From Paenibacillus polymyxa M1 (GTDB lineage: Bacteria > Bacillota > Bacilli > Paenibacillales > Paenibacillaceae), in contig NC_017542.1 of the NCBI RefSeq assembly GCF_000237325.1, positions 5,326,501 to 5,390,500 of the forward strand: a stretch of 64,000 bases of DNA, given 5' to 3'. Below the pieces are notes generated by a model, which did not search any database, was not told the origin of the DNA, and was given only the letters and a program-made list of their open reading frames with translations. A program made the translations under genes and the position numbers. Positions 46,564 through 59,249 of the stretch are shown here, piece by piece; position 1 is the stretch's first letter; each line of letters begins with the position of its first letter.

Positions 46564-46815
46564 CTACAGCATCTGGCTCCAAGAGATGTAGCTCAATAAG
46601 AAACCAGAAACCAACTGTCCCAAAATAATAGCAAGAAACAAGTGCAGCAATCTGCCCTGCGGTCCTTTGGGTTGCCGAATTAGTAAATCCAGCTTTAAGC
46701 TTTGCAAAGCCCACCAAGCTAACGCTATACAGATGAGCGATACGATCATAGAGATCAGCGCGGTCATACTCGCCGATTGACTTAACTGTTCAGCCAACTG
46801 CTGCTTCCCGTTCAT
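46564..46815 (-). CDS. DUF1146-family membrane protein (YwzB-like)
   Basis: 83 aa with two membrane helices (about 17-38 and 58-78) separated by the basic loop SLKLDLLIRQPKGPQGRLLH, characteristic of DUF1146. Function unknown. The position between the atp operon and murA matches ywzB of B. subtilis. ATG 46815 has GGGAGG 8 nt upstream. Confidence 0.82.
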   Translation of the reverse strand: MNGKQQLAEQLSQSASMTALISMIVSLICIALAWWALQSLKLDLLIRQPKGPQGRLLHLFLAIILGQLVSGFLLSYISWSQML

Positions 46816-47161
46816 TCGTAATTCCTCCCATCTGCGTCACAGACTTCTTTATAATACTCGGCAAGCGCCTAATATGCTAGTGCTATTTCTGTTTCCAGTA
46901 CATTTATTTCGACAAAATGTGAATAATCACTTCTGTTTCGCGAATTTAAAAGGTACTAAATACCTAGCTATCAACCTAGAAATAGGACTATACTTTTGGA
47001 AAAGACAGCTAAAAAAGGGCTCGATCACAGTGATCGAAGGAAGCAAAGGCGTCACTTTACCTTCTGCAGGCATTCTTGGGCAGAAGTTATGAAGTGGTCT
47101 CTTTGTCATTCCATCCGTATACTATGCCGAACCCTTTTTAAATTCCACTCAAAATCCAATA
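46816..47161. other. Spacer between atpC and ywzB, 346 bp
   Basis: No gene found; B. subtilis ywmA is not present. A 17-bp palindrome lies at 47021-47037 (next entry). Confidence 0.5.
47015..47037 (-). terminator. Palindrome and T run, possible atp operon terminator
   Basis: TCGATCAC-A-GTGATCGA (47021-47037) is a perfect palindrome; on the minus strand it is followed by GCCC and six Ts. The one-base centre means only about 6 bp can pair as RNA hairpin, so an operator is an alternative. Confidence 0.4.
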
Positions 47162-47575
47162 TTAATTCTTATTGGTTCTGATACTTGTGGCATTCAATCG
47201 GTTAAGCGCCCGTTGCAGAGCGACTTCTGCCCGATGATGGTCTATCTGTTCCTGCTTGCTCTGGAGCCGCAGTTCTGCCCGCTCCCTTGCCGCACGGGCA
47301 CGTTCCACATCAATATCTTCGGAACGTTCCGCACTCTCAGCCAAAATGACCACTTTGTCTTTGCGGACCTCAATAAAGCCCCCATTGACCGCAATCACTT
47401 CGGTTTGACCACCGATTTTAATGCGAACCGGTGCAATCTTCAAGGGAGTGACCAAGGGAAGGTGTCCTGGTAAAATCCCAAGATCGCCTTCCGAGCCGCG
47501 AACACTGATGCTGTTTACCTGTTCTGCATAGACCAGGCGCTCCGGCGTCACAATCTCTAGTAAATAGGTGCTCAC
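47162..47575 (-). CDS. atpC: ATP synthase F1 subunit epsilon
   Basis: 137 aa: beta-sandwich (YLLEIVTPERLVYAEQVNSI, GSEGDLGILPGHLPLVTPL) and a C-terminal helical hairpin (ERARAARERAELRLQSKQEQ). It sits on the rotor stalk and limits ATP hydrolysis. GTG 47575 has GGAGGG 7 nt upstream. Last gene of the ATP synthase operon, 70 bp after atpD. Confidence 0.95.
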   Translation of the reverse strand: MSTYLLEIVTPERLVYAEQVNSISVRGSEGDLGILPGHLPLVTPLKIAPVRIKIGGQTEVIAVNGGFIEVRKDKVVILAESAERSEDIDVERARAARERAELRLQSKQEQIDHHRAEVALQRALNRLNATSIRTNKN

Positions 47576-47645
47576 TTGAATCCCTCCTGGAAGCTGTCCA
47601 CAGACAGCTCACTTCGTAAGGCTCGGCTATTCTCTGCCTGTATGT

Positions 47646-49061
<1,416 letters not shown>

Positions 49062-49168
49062 CTACAAGCTTGCACAGCCGCAAATCTGAACCATTCTGAT
49101 TTGTTTTGCGCCCGCAGTTTATCATAATAGTGTAGACCCTGTTATCAAATAGTCGCAAGCCAGTCGTA

Positions 49169-50035
49169 TTAAGACTGAGCGTTAGCCCCTGCGACAATTT
49201 CCGTAATTTCCTGGGTAATAGCCGCTTGACGAGCACGGTTATAGGTCAAGGAAAGCTCTCCAATCAACTTGGTAGCATTCTTCGTAGCAGCTCCCATCGC
49301 CGTCATTTTCGCTCCCAGTTCACTTGCTTTACCATCCAGTAAAGCGCCGTAAATGAGCGTTTCCGCATAACGGGGCAGCAATACTTCCAGCACTCCCTCT
49401 GGTGAAGGTTCATACTCATAATTAATTGAGGATGAAGCTGTAGCTGAATCCGGTGTTGCCATCGGCAACAACCGATCAACTGTTGGAATTTGAGTCAATG
49501 CGTTAACAAAGCGGTTATAGCATAGATAAAGCTCATCAAATTCTTTAAGTTCAAAGCCTTGTACGGCTTTGCTAGCAATCGTTTTGATATCTGAAAATGC
49601 AGGTGTATCTGATAGATCTGTTACCGATTCTGCAATAGGGAATTCACGACGTCTGAAATAATCCCGTCCTTTTCGCCCAATGATGAAAATCACGAATTCA
49701 TCCTGTGAACGGTGACGTTCAGCAATCGTCTGCGTAACCTGTCGCAGAATATTAGCGTTATAACCACCAGCCAGACCACGATCAGATGTAATGATGAGAT
49801 AAGCCGTCTTTTTAACCGGACGACTCTCCAGCATTGGATGCTTGATGTTATTCGCTCCAGAGGCAATACTACTCACAACTTCTTTGAGCTTTTCCGAGTA
49901 AGGTCGAGCCGACTCTGCTTTCTCTTGAGCTCTTCTCAGTTTGGAGGCAGCGACCATTTCCATCGCTTTCGTAATCTGCTTCGAACTCTGCACACTTTTA
50001 ATCTGACGTTTAATGTCGCGCATACCTTTTGCCAT
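49169..50035 (-). CDS. atpG: ATP synthase F1 subunit gamma
   Basis: 288 aa rotor shaft. It begins [37 protein letters not shown], and ends with the conserved [25 protein letters not shown] 50035 has GGTGG 7 nt upstream; the frame stays open 39 codons further up, but nothing there resembles gamma. Confidence 0.96.
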   Translation of the reverse strand: MAKGMRDIKRQIKSVQSSKQITKAMEMVAASKLRRAQEKAESARPYSEKLKEVVSSIASGANNIKHPMLESRPVKKTAYLIITSDRGLAGGYNANILRQVTQTIAERHRSQDEFVIFIIGRKGRDYFRRREFPIAESVTDLSDTPAFSDIKTIASKAVQGFELKEFDELYLCYNRFVNALTQIPTVDRLLPMATPDSATASSSINYEYEPSPEGVLEVLLPRYAETLIYGALLDGKASELGAKMTAMGAATKNATKLIGELSLTYNRARQAAITQEITEIVAGANAQS

Positions 50036-50139
50036 GATTTCACCACCTTCAAGCTTTGGCCAAACCAAAGCTAACTTCATAAGATTAAAATCCAGCCGCA
50101 CATATGTTAAAGGGCCTGTTATTGAGAGTAAAACATGCC

Positions 50140-50172
50140 AAGGAAGCCACAACCCAGAGGGTACGCTTCCTT
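50140..50172 (-). promoter_or_regulatory. Intercistronic hairpin between atpA and atpG
   Basis: AAGGAAGC (50140-50147) pairs with GCTTCCTT (50165-50172) across a 17-nt loop in the 176-bp spacer. No U run follows, so a processing or stability role is more likely than termination. Confidence 0.5.
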
Positions 50173-50211
50173 AGGACATCTTTCATCATAAACAGGCAAA
50201 TTCCAATATAA

Positions 50212-51732
<1,521 letters not shown>

Positions 51733-51745
51733 TCACCCCTATCTT

Positions 51746-52291
51746 CTATACTCGTCTGTTAAAGGATTTCTCGAGACGATCCAGCTTGCCGGCCAGACTG
51801 CCGTCGTACAGTGTATCGCCGATAACCACTTTCAATCCGCCCAGCAGACTCGGGTCCACTATATTTTCCACACGGATTGTTTTATGTTCACGGGTTCCGA
51901 ATTCCTCGGCTACCGCTGTTTTTTCCTGCTCACTTAAAGCATAAGTCGAATACACCTTAGCATGGGCAATTCCCAGCTTGTATTCCTGAATATCGAGATA
52001 TCCGGCCAAGAGAGATTCGAACAAATCTGCTCTACTGCGCTGAATCAGCAGCTTAATCGTGTTAATCAGCGACGCAGACAACTTGCCTTCAAAATTGCTA
52101 GCCAGAACCTGAAGCTTGACTGCTTCCGTAATGTTAGGAGAATTAATGAATTTACGGATTTCAGCATCCCCCGATACAGCTTCTACAAAAGCACGTAGCT
52201 CCTGTTCGGTTTCCATAATGGTTTGCTCCTGCTCTGCTACTTCATACAAAGCTTTCGCATACCGTTTGGCAACTACCGTATCTCGGCTCAT
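51746..52291 (-). CDS. atpH: ATP synthase F1 subunit delta
   Basis: 181 aa stator subunit linking F1 to the b dimer: N-terminal helical domain (VAKRYAKALYEVAEQEQTIM) and C-terminal VVIGDTLYDGSLAGKLDRLE, as in the family. The start overlaps the atpF stop (ATGA); RBS AGGAGG is inside the end of atpF. Confidence 0.96.
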   Translation of the reverse strand: MSRDTVVAKRYAKALYEVAEQEQTIMETEQELRAFVEAVSGDAEIRKFINSPNITEAVKLQVLASNFEGKLSASLINTIKLLIQRSRADLFESLLAGYLDIQEYKLGIAHAKVYSTYALSEQEKTAVAEEFGTREHKTIRVENIVDPSLLGGLKVVIGDTLYDGSLAGKLDRLEKSFNRRV

Positions 52292-52776
52292 GCTTTGCCT
52301 CCTACCTCTTTAAGGTATTGGTCGACAAGCTCTCCCTGGACTTGGTCTTCCTTGATTTCCTTTTGAATCAGTTTGGAAGCAATTTGTACCGAAGCTTTAC
52401 CCACTTCGCTGCGTAGTTCGGCAACTGCCTTATTACGCTCGCTTGTGATTTCACGAACAGCTTCGTCTTTCAGGCGGACAGCTTCGTCTTTAGCCTGAAT
52501 AATAATTTGTTCCGCTTGCTTGTTACCTGTTTGTTTTGACTGTTCTATAATATCGTAGGCTTCCTTACGCGCCTGTTGGAGAGCCTGCTTTTGCTCCTCA
52601 ACATAAGCAACAGCCTGTTCACGCGTTTGTGCCGCCTCATTCATTTGCTGTAACACGAGTTGACGCCGCTTTTCCATAACGGAAAAGAGAGGGCCAAATG
52701 CATAGCGCGTCAGTAACCAGTACAAGATCAAAAATGCAATGATAGTGAAAACGATACTTGTCCAATTTAAACTCAA
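52288..52776 (-). CDS. atpF: ATP synthase Fo subunit b
   Basis: 162 aa: one N-terminal helix (about 8-25, IVFTIIAFLILYWLLTRY) then a long charged coiled coil that forms the peripheral stalk. The start codon is TTG 52776 with AAAGGAG 9 nt upstream. It overlaps atpH by 4 bp. Confidence 0.96.
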   Translation of the reverse strand: MSLNWTSIVFTIIAFLILYWLLTRYAFGPLFSVMEKRRQLVLQQMNEAAQTREQAVAYVEEQKQALQQARKEAYDIIEQSKQTGNKQAEQIIIQAKDEAVRLKDEAVREITSERNKAVAELRSEVGKASVQIASKLIQKEIKEDQVQGELVDQYLKEVGGKA

Positions 52777-52888
52777 TTGAAGTCACTCCTTTCCGGTGAA
52801 CGTCGGTTCTGGATCTTTCATGTTCCAACGAACAAAGAAGGCGCGGATGGCTGTGCCTTCCCCGCCAAACCTTGCTTAGTTCAATTCA

Positions 52889-53164
<276 letters not shown>

Positions 53165-53217
53165 TTAAGCGCGAAGCGTACTCCTGAACTTAACTAAAAA
53201 CCTGAAACATAATTCAC

Positions 53218-54042
53218 CTAATGTTCTTCTTCATGTGTGTCAATTGCCTGTGATATATATACGAACGTCAAAATGGTGAAGACGAACGCCTGAATGCTAC
53301 CGACAAAAATACTGAATCCCTGCCAAACTACGAGCCCCAATACGGAAGCAACCATACCTCCCACACCAAGTGCTGTCATTTTCAGCAGAACACTAATCAA
53401 AACTTCGCCAGCAAAAATATTACCGAATAGACGCATACCGTGTGTCAATAGTTTTGAAAACTGTTCAATCAAGTTAATTGGCAAAAAGAACGGAAATGGC
53501 TGAACGTAATGCTTGAAGTAAGCTTTGGTATTACGGAAGATTCCCAGGAAATGAACCAGGACAAAGATCATCAATGCCAGTCCAATGGACACCCCTGCAT
53601 CTGCGGTAGGTGATTTCCACCAGCTGATACCTACATGGGCAGCTTCGCCCGGGTGAGACGCCTGTGCTTGTTCCAGTGCTTCTTTGACTGGAATGATTTC
53701 ATGTCCAAATACTTGGGCACTTTGCACATTATCGAATTCAGTCACAATTCCGAACGGTAAACCCAGCATATTGCCCACGAAAATGAACATGATCAGCGTC
53801 ATCCCCAAGGAGAGGAAGGGCTTCCCTTTTTTCAAATCCATTGTGCTGGAAATCAGTCCTTGAACGAATTCTACGACCCATTCCATAAAATTTTGCAGTT
53901 TGCTCGGATTGTCCACAGACAAATTGCGTGTTGCAGCAAATGCTAGTCCAAATACAATCGCGCAAGTCACAAAAAGCATAATAATGACGGACAAGTCAAT
54001 GTTAAACCCGCCCAATTCGATAATCGGTGATTCATGCAACAT
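53218..54042 (-). CDS. atpB: ATP synthase Fo subunit a
   Basis: 274 aa, five or six helices, forming the proton half-channels. The essential Arg is R204 in THGMRLFGNIFAGE; the final helix is FVFTILTFVYISQAI. RBS AGGGGTGAG before ATG 54042. It lies 29 bp after atpI. Confidence 0.96.
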   Translation of the reverse strand: MLHESPIIELGGFNIDLSVIIMLFVTCAIVFGLAFAATRNLSVDNPSKLQNFMEWVVEFVQGLISSTMDLKKGKPFLSLGMTLIMFIFVGNMLGLPFGIVTEFDNVQSAQVFGHEIIPVKEALEQAQASHPGEAAHVGISWWKSPTADAGVSIGLALMIFVLVHFLGIFRNTKAYFKHYVQPFPFFLPINLIEQFSKLLTHGMRLFGNIFAGEVLISVLLKMTALGVGGMVASVLGLVVWQGFSIFVGSIQAFVFTILTFVYISQAIDTHEEEH

Positions 54043-54071
54043 GTTTTCTCACCCCTTTCTCAGTTGAGCCA

Positions 54072-54452
54072 TTATTTTTCCTGTAGCGTGAATATGATGC
54101 CTATAATTAAAAGAAGAAATTGTCCAGTTACCAGGCTTGCCATTACAGCGATCTCATGGAAATAGGCTGGGAACTCCATAGCCAGCACCACTGCCAAAAT
54201 AGAGGTCGCCAATCGAACGCCAAAGCCAATCCCCACCTTTTTCTTCTTTCCTTCACCGGCAGCCGCACTCGCAACCTGTCGAATCTTGTAGGCCATATAT
54301 AGCACATTTAGACAGCTTACTCCCGTTCCCAGAATGATTCCGTGAGCAATGTCACGATGTTGGGGCATGAAGGCGGAGACCAGGAAACACAGAGCCATAA
54401 TCATAAGCGCTACGATCCATAACATCTTTTGCATTCGGGTCATCTCATTCAT
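54072..54452 (-). CDS. atpI: ATP synthase subunit I (AtpI)
   Basis: 126 aa with four membrane helices and a basic loop (GEGKKKKVG) between the second and third. AtpI helps assemble the c ring. The start overlaps the preceding stop by 4 bp (ATGA), and it precedes atpB, as in Bacillus. Confidence 0.88.
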   Translation of the reverse strand: MNEMTRMQKMLWIVALMIMALCFLVSAFMPQHRDIAHGIILGTGVSCLNVLYMAYKIRQVASAAAGEGKKKKVGIGFGVRLATSILAVVLAMEFPAYFHEIAVMASLVTGQFLLLIIGIIFTLQEK

Positions 54453-54706
54453 TTGTCCCTCAGTACCTTTCCGATCACAAGGGCAATACTCAATGCGCCT
54501 ACAACCAAGCCTGCGAGAACGCTTACGCCAGTCCAGATTCCAGATCCACCAAGTTTGGCATCAAGCCATTTCCCGGCATAGAAACCACCCAGTGTGCATA
54601 TCGTCAAATCAATGCCGATCGCGCTCACCAGTCCTATAGCCTTAAAGGCATTTCCGGTGTTGTTTCGGTTGTTGTTTTGCTTGGAAGGTTTGACCACTTT
54701 TCTCAT
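54449..54706 (-). CDS. atpZ: AtpZ/AtpI-family small membrane protein
   Basis: 85 aa with a basic, Asn-rich start and two helices (AIGLVSAIGIDLTICTLGGF; WTGVSVLAGLVVGALSIALV). Members called AtpZ cooperate with AtpI. First gene of the ATP synthase operon. ATG 54706 is used: it has AGGGGTG just upstream, and the ATG at 54730 overlaps the -10 box of the promoter and so is not translated. Confidence 0.8.
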   Translation of the reverse strand: MRKVVKPSKQNNNRNNTGNAFKAIGLVSAIGIDLTICTLGGFYAGKWLDAKLGGSGIWTGVSVLAGLVVGALSIALVIGKVLRDK

Positions 54707-54728
54707 GTCACCCCTGCAATTCCAGTCC

Positions 54729-54758
54729 ATTTTACTTAAATATAAGATGCTTTGTCAA
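54729..54758 (-). promoter_or_regulatory. Sigma-A promoter of the ATP synthase operon
   Basis: TTGACA (54758-54753), 18 nt, TAAAAT (54734-54729), with an expected start about 20 nt before the first gene. Confidence 0.7.
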
Positions 54759-54808
54759 TTGAGATATTTTAGCGCCCTAAAGTATAAAAATCAGTCGACA
54801 AAGCATCT
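54745..54808. repeat. 12-bp inverted repeat over the atp promoter
   Basis: AGATGCTTTGTC (54745-54756) has its exact reverse complement at 54797-54808. The first arm covers part of the -35 box and spacer. Possible regulator site or DNA loop. Confidence 0.6.
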
Positions 54809-54826
54809 AAAAATGCTGTATCCCTT

Positions 54827-54857
54827 GGTAACCGTACAGTTTAACTGTATGCTTACC
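54827..54857. repeat. Hairpin after mnaA
   Basis: TACAGTT-T-AACTGTA (54835-54849), flanked by pairing GGTAA (54827-54831) and TTACC (54853-54857), between the mnaA end and the atp promoter. No T run follows directly, so function is unclear. Confidence 0.4.
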
Positions 54858-54873
54858 TTGTAAAGATTAATGA

Positions 54874-56040
54874 TTACGAACGAACGCCTTTTGTGAACAT
54901 TGTGTGAAATTCTTCAGGACGTTCTGTTTGAATACCATAATGGTGCAAAATCGCATTGACAATTCTTACAGATGCCTGTCCATCACCGTAAGGATTCGCA
55001 GCCTGACTCATAGACTCATACAACGCGGAATCTGTCAAAAGAGCCTTGGTCCGGTTGTACACGTTCTCTTCACTTGTACCCACCAGTTCCAAGGTACCCG
55101 CTTCAATCCCTTCCGGTCTTTCGGTCGTATCACGCAGCACCAGCACAGGTACTCCGAACGAAGGCGCTTCTTCCTGAAGACCACCGGAATCCGTAAGAAT
55201 CAGATGCGTGTGCGGATAAAAATTGTGCAGATCCACTACATCCAGCGGATCAATCAGCTTAATACGCGGATGGTTGCCCAAAATTTCAAATGCAGGTTCC
55301 TTCACAGCCGGGCTCGGATGAACCGGGTAAACAATAGCAATATCCTCAAACTCGTCTGCGATCCGCTTAACCGCGTTAAAAATCTGACGGTGCGGTTCCC
55401 CTTGGGACTCCCGACGATGTGCTGTCATGAGAATTAGGCGTTTGCCCTGAGCCCAGTCCAGTACAGGGTGCTCGTAGTCCTGGCGAACTGTATACTGAAA
55501 CACATCCGTAACTGTATTGCCTGTTACATATATTCGCGATTCAGGCTTATTTTCCTTCCGCAAATTTCCAGCTGACAAAGAAGTAGGCGAGAAATGCAGA
55601 TCGGACAGCACACCTGTGAGCTGACGATTCATTTCCTCAGGATATGGAGAAAGCTTGTTCCATGTCCGCAAACCTGCTTCCACATGTCCTACTTCAATTT
55701 GTTGCATAAAGGCTGCATAGCTAGCCAGGAAAGTCGTCAGCGTATCGCCGTGAACCAACACAATATCAGGCTTCGCCTCACGCAATACGGGCTCCAGACC
55801 TTGAAGTACACGTATGGAGATTTCATTGAGTGTCTGGCGATCCTTCATTACATCCAAATCATAGTCAGGGTGAATATTAAAAACTTCCAGAACCTGATCA
55901 AGCATCTGGCGATGTTGAGCTGTAACGCATACCACGGACTCGATATGCTCCGGATGGCGCTGAAGCTCTAAAATGAGAGGAGCCATCTTAATCGCTTCCG
56001 GACGCACACCGAAAATTGTCATCACTTTGATTTTAGACAT
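54874..56040 (-). CDS. mnaA: UDP-N-acetylglucosamine 2-epimerase
   Basis: 388 aa non-hydrolysing epimerase giving UDP-ManNAc, donor for the wall-polymer linkage unit built by tagA. Motifs: TIFGVRPEAIKMAPL, VHGDTLTTFLASYAAF, VGHVEAGLRTWNKLSPYPEE and DSGGLQEEAPSFGVPVLVLR. The place between upp and atpI is the same as in B. subtilis. RBS AGGGG before ATG 56040. Confidence 0.94.
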   Translation of the reverse strand: MSKIKVMTIFGVRPEAIKMAPLILELQRHPEHIESVVCVTAQHRQMLDQVLEVFNIHPDYDLDVMKDRQTLNEISIRVLQGLEPVLREAKPDIVLVHGDTLTTFLASYAAFMQQIEVGHVEAGLRTWNKLSPYPEEMNRQLTGVLSDLHFSPTSLSAGNLRKENKPESRIYVTGNTVTDVFQYTVRQDYEHPVLDWAQGKRLILMTAHRRESQGEPHRQIFNAVKRIADEFEDIAIVYPVHPSPAVKEPAFEILGNHPRIKLIDPLDVVDLHNFYPHTHLILTDSGGLQEEAPSFGVPVLVLRDTTERPEGIEAGTLELVGTSEENVYNRTKALLTDSALYESMSQAANPYGDGQASVRIVNAILHHYGIQTERPEEFHTMFTKGVRS

Positions 56041-56151
56041 TTTCTGTTGAACCCCTTTTCATAATAAACATCTGCTTCCCAGATCATTCCGTTCTTCAGA
56101 TAGATGATCTGTATTAGCGTCCATAGATTGTGCCAAACCGCTAAAAGCAGT

Positions 56152-56781
56152 CTACTTGGTTCCGTACAAGCGGTCTCCTGCATCTCCAAGACCCGGAATG
56201 ATGTAACCATGATCATCCAAACGCTCGTCCAGTGCAGCGACATAAATGTCTACATCAGGATGTGCATCCTGCACAGCTTTCACTCCTTCAGGAGCGGCAA
56301 TCAGATTCATCATTTTAATTTGAGTACAGCCTCTCTTTTTCAACACATCAATCGCTGCGATCGCCGACCCGCCTGTTGCAAGCATTGGATCAATTACGAT
56401 CAATTCACGTTCAGTTACATCCGTAGGCAGCTTCGTATAATATTCTACAGGTTGTAATGTCTCAGGATCACGGAACAACCCCACATGTCCTACTTTTGCT
56501 GCCGGCAAAAGCTTTACGACACCATCCAGCATACCCAGGCCTGCACGTAGAATCGGAATAAGCCCCAGCATACGACCAGAAATCACTTTACCTTCGGTTT
56601 CTGCAACTGGAGTCTGCACTGTAATGCTCTCCAGCGGGATATCCCTTGTAATTTCATAAGCCATCAAAGTTGCTACTTCATCAACCAATTCACGGAAATC
56701 TTTCGTGTTGGTCCGCACATCGCGAATAAATGTAAGTTTGTGTTGGATCAAAGGGTGATCGCAAACCACCAGTTTTGCCAT
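56152..56781 (-). CDS. upp: Uracil phosphoribosyltransferase
   Basis: 209 aa salvage enzyme (uracil + PRPP to UMP). The PRPP loop is [20 protein letters not shown] (about residues 127-146); the C-terminal uracil site contains [16 protein letters not shown]. Standard length. RBS GGAGGG before ATG 56781. Confidence 0.96.
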   Translation of the reverse strand: MAKLVVCDHPLIQHKLTFIRDVRTNTKDFRELVDEVATLMAYEITRDIPLESITVQTPVAETEGKVISGRMLGLIPILRAGLGMLDGVVKLLPAAKVGHVGLFRDPETLQPVEYYTKLPTDVTERELIVIDPMLATGGSAIAAIDVLKKRGCTQIKMMNLIAAPEGVKAVQDAHPDVDIYVAALDERLDDHGYIIPGLGDAGDRLYGTK

Positions 56782-57131
56782 AATATATTCCCTCCGGTAT
56801 TATCGTCACGTTCTTCCGCACCAGCATATCGAACATCCTGATTCGAAAGGATCTATGTAACCTATTTGTACAAACCAAATAAGCACAGATGCAATGCGTG
56901 CCTGTAAATCCTGTTTATTATAACATTCCCTTGGTTGATTTAACACCTGCCACCGCAACCTTTTGTCAAGGGAAAGATATGACAAGTAAAATGCTTGGCA
57001 AGGCCTATTTACGTGTGACTTTTGTCATATGAAATCATATCAAAAAGGCTTTGACGGCCCTTGACCGTCAAAGCCTACCAGCTCTAATCTTCCTGCCTGA
57101 GATATAGCCTCTGCCACCCCATGCTATTTCT
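56782..57131. other. Spacer upstream of upp, 350 bp
   Basis: No gene. It contains the terminator of the ABC operon and an inverted pair ATATGACAA (56977-56985) / TTGTCATAT (57022-57030). I could not assign the upp promoter with confidence, although a TATAAT hexamer lies near 56916-56921. Confidence 0.45.
57041..57076 (-). terminator. Terminator of the sugar ABC transporter operon
   Basis: AGGCTTTGACGG (57046-57057) pairs with CCGTCAAAGCCT (57065-57076), 12 bp, 7-nt loop, then a T run on the minus strand. Confidence 0.92.
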
Positions 57132-58397
57132 TTATCTATACTTCAGATTGTCCCACGCTCCCTGAAATTGCTGAAGCATTTCGTCCTTCGTAATAACCCC
57201 TGCAATATAGGCTTGCATACTACTGCTTAAATCCTGATTCAGTCCCTTCGGAAAGCGCTGGAAGTTCCAGCTCCATATCTTGCCTTCCTTCACGTGCCGA
57301 GATATTTCCGCACCCAAATCACCTGTGGTCTCGTCACTGGACGTGATACTTTTGAAGGCAGGAACGAACTTAAACTCCTTGGTGATATAATGTTTGCCTG
57401 TTTCTGATGTAACCAGCCAATTGAGAAATTCCTTTGCCTCCTGCTTCACAGGAGAATTTTTATTGACCACCCAGTTTGAGGCCACTCCCACAGCCAGTTT
57501 ATCTCCAGTAGAGGAATCATTGTCTATGGGGCTTGGAAGAATACCCAAATTCAAGTTAGGATTAATTCCATCTATTTGCGGCTGCGTCCAGTTCCCCTGG
57601 TGCATCATAGCAGCCTTGCCTGTCGAAAACAGTGTCACTTGTGTGTTGTAGTCCGTTGTGAGCGGATTGGGGTTTCCATATTTTAAAGTCAGGTCAAGCA
57701 ACTTCACCCACTGATCGAACACGGGATTACCAGGGATGCGAGCAGTTCCTTTGTTTAAATCCGCAACGTAACTCTCCGGGTTCGACTGTCTGGCAAAGGG
57801 GATATTGATAAAGTGATTTCCCAGAACCCACCACTCTGCATAGCCGTTAGCAAAAGGGATAATCCCTGCTGCTTTCAGTCGCTTGGCTGCTTCCTCCAAT
57901 TCATCTAACGTCTGAGGTAGTTTGGTTATACCCGCTTTTTTGAACAAATCCTTGTTGTAGACAAAACCGAATCCCTCCAGGTTCATAGGCTGTCCATAAA
58001 TCTTACCGTTAACCGTCATCGGCTTACGGGCGAAATCGTCCAAGTCCTTCACCCATGGCTGATCCGACAAATCCTCCAGGTACTCAAACCACGTATCGCG
58101 ATCTTGATAACCCTCATTTGTGAAAATGTCCGGCTGATCGCCTGATGCGAACTTAGCCTTCAACGAAGCACCGTAATCTGTACCCCCACCGACAGATTGG
58201 ATATCCAGCTTGATGCCAGGGTGCGTTTTTTCATATTCGGCCTTCAGCTTGTTCAACGGTTCCGAAATCTCCACTTTGAATTGATAAATGTGTATCGTTT
58301 TGGTCCCACTCTGTTGAGCCTTCGTATTACCACAACCTGCAAGCATACATGTAAGCAGCAACATCAGGGAGATGACAAGCAGCACTGTCTTTTTCAT
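57132..58397 (-). CDS. Sugar ABC transporter substrate-binding lipoprotein
   Basis: 421 aa family-1 extracellular solute-binding protein with lipobox MLAGC (C22). Typical motifs: PGIKLDIQSVGGG, FKKAGITKLPQTLDELEEAA, and FSTGKAAMMHQGNWTQPQI. It binds an oligosaccharide outside the membrane and passes it to the two permeases encoded just before it. The substrate is not predictable. No ATPase gene is in the operon; CUT1 transporters in Firmicutes often share one MsmX-type ATPase. Confidence 0.9.
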   Translation of the reverse strand: MKKTVLLVISLMLLLTCMLAGCGNTKAQQSGTKTIHIYQFKVEISEPLNKLKAEYEKTHPGIKLDIQSVGGGTDYGASLKAKFASGDQPDIFTNEGYQDRDTWFEYLEDLSDQPWVKDLDDFARKPMTVNGKIYGQPMNLEGFGFVYNKDLFKKAGITKLPQTLDELEEAAKRLKAAGIIPFANGYAEWWVLGNHFINIPFARQSNPESYVADLNKGTARIPGNPVFDQWVKLLDLTLKYGNPNPLTTDYNTQVTLFSTGKAAMMHQGNWTQPQIDGINPNLNLGILPSPIDNDSSTGDKLAVGVASNWVVNKNSPVKQEAKEFLNWLVTSETGKHYITKEFKFVPAFKSITSSDETTGDLGAEISRHVKEGKIWSWNFQRFPKGLNQDLSSSMQAYIAGVITKDEMLQQFQGAWDNLKYR

Positions 58398-58412
58398 CCG
58401 ATATCCCTCCCA

Positions 58413-59249
58413 TCAGCCTTTAACCGCTCCGGCCGCAATGCCGGAAACGATGTATTTTTGCATCACCAGAAAAAACACAACGATTGGCGTGATTCCAAGT
58501 ACCAGTGCGGGCAACGCCAAGTCCCATTGCTTGGTATATTGACCAAACAGCATATAGGTCGCAATAGGAATCGTACGCAGCTCAGGATCATTCAAAATGA
58601 GCGAAGGCAGCAAGTAATCATTCCAGATCCATAACGTATTCAAAATAAGTACGGTCACGAACATAGGGAGCAGCAGTGGACAAACGATGCGAAAAAACAC
58701 CCCGTAACGAGAGGACCCGTCCACTCTCGCCGCCTGCTCAACCTCAATAGGTACCGTTTTAATAAAGCCATGAAACAGAAAAACTGATAAAGGCGCTCCA
58801 AAACCCAGATAGCACAAAATTAGTCCTGGTATGCTGTTGTTCAGACTCAATACGTTGGACACTTCCATAAGCGGCAACATAATCGATTGAAAAGGCACGA
58901 CCATCGCAGCCACAAGCAGTCCGAACAGGAACCGATTAAAAAGAGTGTCATGCCGAACCATTTGGTAGGCGGCCATCGAGCTGATCAACAGCAAAAGCGC
59001 ATTGCTGACGATGGTGACGATCAGTGAATTCCCGAGTGCTGTGGGAAAGTTTATTTTATTCCAGGCGTTAGCATAGTTTTCAAAACGGAAGGTTGTCGGC
59101 CACGAAGCGGAATGGGCCAAAATGTCTCCAAAAGATTTAACGGAGTTCACGAGCAAAAAATAGAACGGAACTAGAAAGATCAACCCAACCACAATAAGCA
59201 ATATTTCGGCTACCCATGTGCTTAAACGATAGTTCGATGTTTTTTCCAT
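58413..59249 (-). CDS. Sugar ABC transporter permease (MalG type)
   Basis: 278 aa with six helices and the EAA loop EVEQAARVDGSSRYGVFFRI, which docks the ATPase. It ends with AAGAVKG, usual for this class. Its ATG shares one base with the stop of the upstream permease (TAATG). 15 bp before the binding-protein gene. Confidence 0.92.
   Translation of the reverse strand: MEKTSNYRLSTWVAEILLIVVGLIFLVPFYFLLVNSVKSFGDILAHSASWPTTFRFENYANAWNKINFPTALGNSLIVTIVSNALLLLISSMAAYQMVRHDTLFNRFLFGLLVAAMVVPFQSIMLPLMEVSNVLSLNNSIPGLILCYLGFGAPLSVFLFHGFIKTVPIEVEQAARVDGSSRYGVFFRIVCPLLLPMFVTVLILNTLWIWNDYLLPSLILNDPELRTIPIATYMLFGQYTKQWDLALPALVLGITPIVVFFLVMQKYIVSGIAAGAVKG

Noticed and set aside
50036..50152. Longer start for atpG
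   Set aside because: The extra 39 codons are unlike gamma subunits; [10 protein letters not shown] with its own ribosome site is the normal start.
54707..54730. Longer start for atpZ
   Set aside because: That ATG overlaps the -10 element of the operon promoter and has no ribosome site.
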